Positions 57,548-64,000 of a DNA stretch of 64,000 nucleotides are shown one piece after another. Below the pieces are notes generated by a model that saw only the letters and a program-made list of their open reading frames with translations, was not told the DNA's origin and did no database searches. Both the position numbers and the translations under genes were made by a program. The number at the start of each line of letters is the position of its first letter. The stretch's first letter is position 1. The stretch covers positions 1,674,001-1,738,000 of the forward strand of contig NZ_CP114039.1 of assembly GCF_026965535.1 (NCBI RefSeq). The letters run 5' to 3'. The DNA comes from Corallococcus sp. NCRR (lineage in GTDB: Bacteria > Myxococcota > Myxococcia > Myxococcales > Myxococcaceae).

Positions 57548-59200
57548 ATGACGCTCCGTCCCATCACTGAAGTCGGCGCCGAGCTGGGTCTCGCGCCGGA
57601 AGACATCCTCCCCTGGGGCCGCGACCGCGCGAAGGTGTCGCTGGACGCCCTGGGCCGTGGCTCGCGCCAGGGCCGCATGGTGCTGGTGTCGGCCATCAAC
57701 CCCACGCCCCCCGGCGAGGGCAAGACGACCATGTCCGTGGCGCTGGCCATGGGCCTGCGCAAGCGGGGCCGCAAGGCGGTGGCCGCGCTGCGTGAGCCGT
57801 CCCTGGGGCCTGTCTTCGGCGTGAAGGGCGGCGGCACTGGCGGCGGGCAGGCGAGCCTGGAGCCGGCGGCGGACATCAACCTGCACTTCACCGGCGACCT
57901 GCACGCCATCACCAGCGCGCACAACCTGCTGTCCGCGCTGGTGGACAACGCCGTGTACTACGGCCACCCGGTGGCGCTGGAGGGCACGCGGGTTCGCTGG
58001 CGCCGCGCGATGGACATGAACGACCGGTTCCTGCGCAACGTCATCGTGGGGCTGGGCGGCAAGGCGCACGGCGTGCCGCGCGAGACGTCCTTCGACATCA
58101 CGGCCGCCAGCGAGGTGATGGCCATCCTCGCGCTGGCGGAGAACCTGAAGGACCTGGAGGCGCGGCTGGGGCGCATCGTGGTGGGGCAGGCGCCGGACGG
58201 CTCGCCGGTGCGCGCGAACGACGTGAACGCGGCGGCGTCCATGGTGGCGCTGCTCAAGGACGCGCTGATGCCCAACCTCGCCCAGACGCGCGAGGGCGGC
58301 CCGGCCATCGTCCACGCGGGGCCGTTCGGCAACATCGCGCACGGGTGTTCGTCGGTGGTGGGCACGCGGCTGGCGCTCGCGTACGCGGACGAGGTGGTGA
58401 CAGAGGCAGGCTTCGGCTTCGACCTGGGCGCGGAGAAGTTCCTGGACATCAAGTGCCGGAGCGCGGGCGTGTGGCCCCGGGGCGTGATGCTGGTGGTGAC
58501 GCTGCGGGCGCTGAAGCACCACGGCGGCGCGGTGGCGGCGAAGGTCGCGGATCCGGACCGCGAAGCGCTCCTGAAGGGCTTCAACCACCTGGAGAAGCAC
58601 CTGGAGTCGGTGGCGGCGTTCGGCCTGCCGGCGGTGCTGTGCGTGAACCGGTTCCCGCAGGACACGGAGAGCGAGCTGGACGAGCTGCGGGCGTTCGCGA
58701 AGGCGAGGGGCGTGGGCATCGCCGTCTGCGACGGGTTCGGCAAGGGCGGCGAGGGTTCGCTGGAGCTGGCGGACACGGTGCTCGCGATGCTGGACGCGAC
58801 GGACGCGGCGCCGCCGAAGCCGCGCTTCCTCTACGAGCTGGAGCAGACGCCGGAGGAGAAGATCCGCGCCATCGCGCGCACGGTGTACGGCGCGGACGAT
58901 GTGGCCTTCACGCCGGGGGCGCGTAAGGACCTGGAGACGGCGCGAGCGCTGGGAGGCGCAGGGCTGCCGGTGTGCATGGCGAAGACACACCTGTCCCTGT
59001 CGGACGACCCGGCGAAGACAGGCCGGCCCCGAGGCTTCACGTTGACGGTGCGAGAGGTGCGCCTGTCCGCGGGAGCCGGCTTCCTGGTGGCGCTGACCGG
59101 AGAGCTGCTCACGATGCCGGGCCTGCCGCGCGAGCCCGCCGCCCGCCGCGTCACGGTCCACCCGGACGGCAGCATCACGGGCCTGATGCAGGGCGAGTGA
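57548..59200 (+). CDS. fhs: Formate-tetrahydrofolate ligase
   Basis: This 550-residue enzyme matches the family along its length: the ATP loop PTPPGEGKTT (about residues 53-61), then REPSLGPVFGVKGGGTGGGQ (in parts), INLHFTGDLHAI, HGCSSVVGT and the C-terminal PGLPREPAA. It joins formate to THF with ATP, giving 10-formyl-THF for purines, initiator tRNA and one-carbon metabolism. The length is the usual 550-560. It stands alone and ends at a strong hairpin. Confidence 0.96.
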   Translation: MTLRPITEVGAELGLAPEDILPWGRDRAKVSLDALGRGSRQGRMVLVSAINPTPPGEGKTTMSVALAMGLRKRGRKAVAALREPSLGPVFGVKGGGTGGGQASLEPAADINLHFTGDLHAITSAHNLLSALVDNAVYYGHPVALEGTRVRWRRAMDMNDRFLRNVIVGLGGKAHGVPRETSFDITAASEVMAILALAENLKDLEARLGRIVVGQAPDGSPVRANDVNAAASMVALLKDALMPNLAQTREGGPAIVHAGPFGNIAHGCSSVVGTRLALAYADEVVTEAGFGFDLGAEKFLDIKCRSAGVWPRGVMLVVTLRALKHHGGAVAAKVADPDREALLKGFNHLEKHLESVAAFGLPAVLCVNRFPQDTESELDELRAFAKARGVGIAVCDGFGKGGEGSLELADTVLAMLDATDAAPPKPRFLYELEQTPEEKIRAIARTVYGADDVAFTPGARKDLETARALGGAGLPVCMAKTHLSLSDDPAKTGRPRGFTLTVREVRLSAGAGFLVALTGELLTMPGLPREPAARRVTVHPDGSITGLMQGE

Positions 59201-59203
59201 CGT

Positions 59204-59257
59204 CAGGGGTAGGGCCTAGGGTCTCCCGTCTTCTCTCGACGGGAGAGCCCGCCCCTG
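59204..59257 (+). terminator. Strong terminator after fhs
   Basis: Inner arms TCTCCCGTC (59222-59230) and GACGGGAGA (59238-59246) with a seven-base loop lie within outer arms CAGGGG (59204-59209) with CCCCTG (59252-59257) and GGGC with GCCC. It starts four bases after the stop of fhs. Confidence 0.75.
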
Positions 59258-59294
59258 CCCCACTCCAAGCGCACCAAACCATCCCCCCATCATC

Positions 59295-59328
59295 TTGACG
59301 GAATATCATCCAGGAATGATATTCCGTC
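59295..59328 (+). promoter_or_regulatory. Palindromic operator and promoter of the toxin-antitoxin pair
   Basis: Perfect 13-base arms GACGGAATATCAT (59297-59309) and ATGATATTCCGTC (59316-59328) have a six-base centre. A -35 TTGACG (59295-59300) is followed after 17 bases by -10 GATATT (59318-59323), so the palindrome overlaps the promoter. The helix-turn-helix antitoxin encoded downstream is the obvious repressor. Confidence 0.8.
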
Positions 59329-59389
59329 CCACGGGATTGAAGTCTTCGGAACCGATGAGTTCCGTGACTGGTTCCTTGCTCTCGACGAG

Positions 59390-59719
59390 GTGACGGCGCG
59401 GTCCGTGGACCACGGGGTGGAGCTTCTGGCCGCGAAGGGGGTCGCACTTGGGTTCCCGTACAGCAGCCAGCTCAAGGGGTCTTCCCAGCCGCTCCGGGAG
59501 CTTCGCATCCAGTCCGGAGGGCATCCCATCCGGGTCTTCTACGCCTTCGACCCTGAGCGCAACGCGGTCCTGCTCCTGGGAGGCGACAAGACCGCAGACA
59601 AGCGCTTCTACGAGCGGATGATCCCCCAGGCGGAGAAGATCTGGCTGCAGTACCTCTGGGAGAGGGCCGCCGGACTTCACGACGATTCGAAGAACGAGCG
59701 CGAGGAGACGGAGTCATGA
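59390..59719 (+). CDS. HigB/RelE-type (phage Gp49-like) toxin
   Basis: The 109 residues from GTG 59390 match the Gp49-like/HigB fold: LPYSSQLKGSSQPLRELRI-type strand (read as FPYSSQLKGS and LRELRIQSGG), HPIRVFYAFDPE, NAVLLLGGDKTADKRFYERMIP. These toxins are mRNA interferases of the ribosome-dependent RelE class. Homologues begin earlier, and the frame stays open upstream through an IEVFGTDEFRDWFLALDEV segment (from about 59336) that looks like the family's first strand and helix, but has no ATG, GTG or TTG. Translation may use ATT or another rare start, or the toxin may be shortened. The stop overlaps the antitoxin ATG. Confidence 0.8.
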   Translation: MTARSVDHGVELLAAKGVALGFPYSSQLKGSSQPLRELRIQSGGHPIRVFYAFDPERNAVLLLGGDKTADKRFYERMIPQAEKIWLQYLWERAAGLHDDSKNEREETES

Positions 59720-60021
59720 AGCTCCACAGCTGGAAGGGAATGCGCCGGGAGAAGTTCACGGCAGCGCAACTCAAGGAGCAGGACGAGCGCGTCCGCAAAG
59801 AGCTCCTGGAGATGAGCCTGCGGGAGGTGCGCGAGTTCGCGGGGCTGACACAGACGCAGCTCGCCGAACGGATGGGCATCTCCCAGGGGCAGCTCTCCCA
59901 GACCGAGGCACGGGATGACCACCGGCTCTCCACGCTCCGGCGCGCCGTGGAGGCCATGGGCGGAGAAATCGAGGTCTCCGCCGTCTTCGGCGACAAGCGG
60001 ATCATCCTCAAGGGCGTCTGA
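59716..60021 (+). CDS. HigA-type XRE antitoxin
   Basis: The 101-residue protein has a basic N-terminal segment (WKGMRREKFTAAQLKEQDERV) and then an XRE helix-turn-helix (about 35-90: LREVREFAGLTQTQLAERMGISQGQLSQTEARDD, in parts) with a C-terminal strand EIEVSAVFGDKRIIL. The gene order toxin then antitoxin, with a four-base overlap, is that of higBA. It neutralises the toxin and probably represses the operon from the 13-base-arm palindrome upstream. A strong hairpin follows. Confidence 0.88.
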   Translation: MKLHSWKGMRREKFTAAQLKEQDERVRKELLEMSLREVREFAGLTQTQLAERMGISQGQLSQTEARDDHRLSTLRRAVEAMGGEIEVSAVFGDKRIILKGV

Positions 60022-60027
60022 CGCACG

Positions 60028-60059
60028 ACGGGCCGCCCCGGTGTTCCGGAGCGGCCCGT
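60028..60059. terminator. Strong hairpin, probable bidirectional terminator
   Basis: Arms ACGGGCCGC-C-CCGG (60028-60041) and CCGG-A-GCGGCCCGT (60046-60059) pair over 13 positions with one mismatch and a TGTT loop. It lies between the antitoxin stop and the stop of the converging chemoreceptor gene. Confidence 0.7.
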
Positions 60060-60087
60060 GGGCCCTGCTGGATGCCTTCGCGGACGG

Positions 60088-61683
60088 CTAGACGCGGAAG
60101 GTGGTGGACAGCTCCTGGAGCTTGCCCAGGGAGGTGTTGATCTGCCCCACCGCCTGCTCGGCGTTGCTCGTGGCCATCACCACGTCGCTCATCATCTCCG
60201 ACAGCTGCGTCACCACTTCCGTCATCTGCGTGATGCCCGCGTTCTGCTGCGTCACCGAGGCGACGATCTGCCGCGCTGCCTGGCTGCTCTCCTGCACCAC
60301 CTGCGTGATGTCCTTCAGCGTCGTCGCGGACGAGAGCACCTGCTCGATGCCCTCCTCCATCTTCTGGCTGTCCTCCTCCGCGATGCCCACCGTCTCGCGG
60401 ATGGCCTGGTTGATCTCCAGGAGGATCTTCCCGATGCGCTGCGTGCTCTGCAGCGACTGGCTGGAGAGCGCCCGCATCTCCTTGGCCACCACCGCGAAGC
60501 CCCGGCCCTCTTCACCGGCCCGCGCCGCCTCGATGGCCGCGTTCAACGCGAGCACGTTCGACTGGTCCGCCAGGTCCTTCACGCTGCCGATGATTTCACC
60601 CGCGTGCACCGCCTGCTCGGACAGCACGCCGATGCTCCCCACCAGCGCGCCCACCCGCGCGCGGATCTGCTGCAACCCCTCCGCGCTGCGCTCGATGGAG
60701 ACCTGCCCGGAGGCGCTGTACGCGTCCGCCTGCGCCGCCACCTTCAACACCATCTCCGCGCGGCTGGCCGCCATGCCGGACGTCTGGGCGATCTCCGCGA
60801 TGGTGGAGCTGGCCTCCGTGAGGCTGCGCGACTGGCTGGTCAGGAAGTTGAGCTGCTCGTGGCTCGCCGCGTTCAGCCGCGCCGCCGCCGCCGTCAGCTC
60901 CGTCACCACCGAGTGCAGCGTGTTGGGCACCGAGCCCAGCCGCGTCATCAGCGACTGGATGCTGCGCGCCAGCTCGCCCACCTCGTCCTGCGCGCTCGTG
61001 TCGATGGCCAGCGACAGGTCACCCTCCCGCACGATGCGCGTCGCCGTGGCCGTCAGCCGGGCCAGGGGCGTCGTCACCTCGCGCAAGAGCCACACCGTGG
61101 CCACCGCGAGCGCCACGATGCACGCCACCGCCAGCACCAGCACCCACGTCAGCGTCATGCCGTGCAGCGAGGACACCTCCATGAAGGTCTCGCGCTGCGA
61201 CGCCTCCTGCTGCGCCGTCACGGACTCCAGGCCGTCGTGCACCGTCCGGTAGGCGGGCTCCAGCTTCGCGAGCGCGGCCTCCGCGGCCGTGTCATTGCGC
61301 GCCGCCAGCGCCACCACCTGCGACGCCTCCTTCCAGTAGCGCGTGAAGGCCGCCTGCAGCGCCTCCACCTTCGGGACATCCACGTCCGGATACGCGCGCA
61401 GCGCCGTGAGCCCCTTCTGGAGCCCCTCCATCTGCGCGTCCAGCGTCTCCTGCTTCACCGCGTTCAGCGCCACCGCGTCGACGATGTCCTGGTGCAGCGC
61501 GGCGAACCCGGCGCGAGCCGTCTGCGCCTGGCTCACCGAAGGCGCCAGGCTGGAGCCGATGCGCTCCGACGCATTCCGCGTGCGCGCGCCCAGCACCACC
61601 GTCACCGCCACGATGGCCACCAGGAACACCGCCGCCACCGTCGGCAGCACCATCATCTTCTGCTTGAGCCGCATCGCCATCAC
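60088..61683 (-). CDS. Methyl-accepting chemotaxis protein
   Basis: The 531-residue protein has a first membrane helix (about 12-32), a helical periplasmic four-helix-bundle-like sensor (about 33-185, Ala-rich), a second membrane helix (about 190-212), HAMP (about 213-265) and the signalling coiled coil. The hairpin tip reads [24 protein letters not shown], in parts, the conserved CheA/CheW contact region. A GTG at 61683 or ATG at 61680 is the start; the second has better spacing to GAGGGGG. It senses small ligands and controls CheA. No other che gene is near. Confidence 0.93.
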   Translation of the reverse strand: MMAMRLKQKMMVLPTVAAVFLVAIVAVTVVLGARTRNASERIGSSLAPSVSQAQTARAGFAALHQDIVDAVALNAVKQETLDAQMEGLQKGLTALRAYPDVDVPKVEALQAAFTRYWKEASQVVALAARNDTAAEAALAKLEPAYRTVHDGLESVTAQQEASQRETFMEVSSLHGMTLTWVLVLAVACIVALAVATVWLLREVTTPLARLTATATRIVREGDLSLAIDTSAQDEVGELARSIQSLMTRLGSVPNTLHSVVTELTAAAARLNAASHEQLNFLTSQSRSLTEASSTIAEIAQTSGMAASRAEMVLKVAAQADAYSASGQVSIERSAEGLQQIRARVGALVGSIGVLSEQAVHAGEIIGSVKDLADQSNVLALNAAIEAARAGEEGRGFAVVAKEMRALSSQSLQSTQRIGKILLEINQAIRETVGIAEEDSQKMEEGIEQVLSSATTLKDITQVVQESSQAARQIVASVTQQNAGITQMTEVVTQLSEMMSDVVMATSNAEQAVGQINTSLGKLQELSTTFRV

Positions 61684-62080
61684 GCACCCCCTCGCGCGCC
61701 CATGTCACCCATCCCGATGAAGCGCGGCCGTACTCCCGCGCCGGGCCTGCTGCGCCAGCTCATTGTCGCTCATCCTTCCGCGGCCCCCACGGGCTCTCCC
61801 GGGGGCCGGGGCTCCGTCAGGACTCGTAGGATAGACAACACCTCTCCCCCTGACTCAAGCCCGCGTCCCTTGAATTGTCTCAGAAACGGGTCGGCATTGC
61901 CCCTCAGGGTCATGCGGGACACTTCACCCTGTCAGGTGGGACTCGTGGCGAAGGACGCCGCACGTCAGCCGTGGAGGGCTGGCGTGACCACCCTGGCGCG
62001 ATCATTCCAAGCCCACCGGCATGGCTTCACTGGCGGTGACGCCATCCCGGGTGCGGCCAAGCAGGCGCCAGGCCGGCCGC
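61684..62080. other. 397-base intergenic stretch upstream of the chemoreceptor gene
   Basis: It holds the chemoreceptor promoter on the minus strand. TTGAGT (61858-61853) and TATCCT (61833-61828) are candidate boxes with an overlong 19-base spacer. A hairpin (GGCCCCC 61782-61788 with GGGGGCC 61801-61807) lies in the leader. No gene or RNA is recognised. Confidence 0.35.
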
Positions 62081-62455
62081 TCAGCGGGTGGGCTGTGGGA
62101 GGAAGGGCGCCACCTCGCGGTGGCAGACGTCGTCGCACTCGGAGAAGCGGACGAGGAACGCCGCGTGGCTCGCGCACTTCTTGGGCCAGCGCGAGGCGCC
62201 GCCGTCCGCCAGGCACAGCAGGCGGAACTCGTCGCGGGTGTCCGTGAAGAGGGCTTCACGCTGCGAGGGGGACATGGCGTCCAGCGCGCGGTTCTCCCCG
62301 CCCTGGAGCCAGATGAAGACGCCCACCATCGACACGAAGACGAGGGTGAGCCAGGTGCCCTTGCGCAGCCAGATGCTGGGCGGTGGAGCCAGCTCCTTCG
62401 CGAAGATGTTCTTGTCGTCGCCCCCCGCGTCCGGAGGCGTCCCTTCGTTGCCCAT
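62081..62455 (-). CDS. Small single-pass membrane protein, function unknown
   Basis: The 124-residue product starts at ATG 62455 behind GGAAGGGAG; an ATG six codons upstream is possible. A cytoplasmic acidic N-terminus (NEGTPPDAGGDDKNIFAKEL) is followed by a membrane helix (about 40-58, WLTLVFVSMVGVFIWLQ). The outer part of about 65 residues has four cysteines (LLCLADGG, KCASH, ECDDVCHR). Two disulfides are likely. No family is recognised. It lies between the chemoreceptor and the NtrC-type gene, on the opposite strand from the latter. Confidence 0.6.
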   Translation of the reverse strand: MGNEGTPPDAGGDDKNIFAKELAPPPSIWLRKGTWLTLVFVSMVGVFIWLQGGENRALDAMSPSQREALFTDTRDEFRLLCLADGGASRWPKKCASHAAFLVRFSECDDVCHREVAPFLPQPTR

Positions 62456-62646
62456 GGGCTCCCTTCCATCCATGGCGCGTGCCAGCCGCACGGCCCAAGC
62501 CGCAGCAGACACCAGCCCGTTCCACGTTGCACCTTGCAACCGCCATCCGGGGCACACCGTGCCGGATGCGATGCGCGCACCGTGACTTGCGCCGCCCGGC
62601 ATCCGACAGACGGGCCCGGCACACGGCGTGCTCTTAGACTGTGACC

Positions 62647-64000
<1,354 letters not shown>

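Overview
The window is a very GC-rich bacterial chromosome segment with dense coding, many ATGA-type gene overlaps and an unusually large set of hybrid histidine kinases. Together with lipoproteins of unknown function, a caspase-like peptidase under an ECF sigma factor, and a secreted protein with a pilin-like C-terminal half, this points to a myxobacterium. A Myxococcus/Corallococcus-like member of the Myxococcota is my best guess; this is inference from gene content, not from a marker gene. No tRNA, rRNA, CRISPR array or insertion sequence was seen.

Layout. 1-6.0 kb: the 5' end of dnaN, a small lipoprotein gene, an operon for an ECF sigma factor, a membrane anti-sigma-like protein and a caspase-like peptidase with surface repeats, and a pair of lipoproteins, one carrying a JAMM-like metal motif. 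6.1-11.1 kb: a four-gene operon with a CarH-like B12-binding photosensory protein lacking a DNA-binding domain, an all-helical protein with an internal duplication, and two hybrid histidine kinases. 11.2-18.9 kb: an XRE regulator, then a six-gene operon running response regulator, sensor kinase, MacA-like adaptor, ABC ATPase, MacB-like permease and TolC-like channel. 19.0-27.1 kb: a lipid-related cluster read from a TetR gene (KAS III, two acyl-CoA ligase-like enzymes, an alpha/beta hydrolase and a lipase-like lipoprotein). 27.3-31.0 kb: an Lrp regulator with an aminotransferase, an SDR, and an HxlR regulator divergent from a RutE-like nitroreductase. 31.2-37.9 kb: a subtilase with a small partner, an Lgt homologue, a methyltransferase, a lipase-like lipoprotein, a DMT exporter, a rhodanese and a GreA/B-like protein. 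38.0-42.8 kb: two divergent multi-sensor kinases. 42.9-54.0 kb: a VWA protein, membrane and secreted unknowns, a fatty-acid hydroxylase, a DDAH-like amidinohydrolase divergent from a haem-oxygenase-like oxidase, and a large AsmA protein. 54.1-56.6 kb: a three-gene cassette of AAA ATPase, DUF4276/TOPRIM-like protein and a P-loop-less copy of the ATPase. 56.6-64.0 kb: a Spy-like coiled-coil protein, formate-THF ligase, a HigBA-type toxin-antitoxin pair behind a perfect palindrome, a chemoreceptor, a small membrane protein and the start of an NtrC-type regulator.

The two most interesting systems are the ATPase/TOPRIM/pseudo-ATPase cassette at 54.1-56.6 kb, which looks like a split OLD-type defence or DNA-processing module with a degenerate ATPase partner, and the B12 photoreceptor phosphorelay at 6.1-11.1 kb. 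Several regulatory sites can be read directly: a TACT-N7-AGTA operator between the HxlR and RutE genes, nested dyads upstream of the Lrp gene, and a 13-bp-arm palindrome over the toxin-antitoxin promoter.
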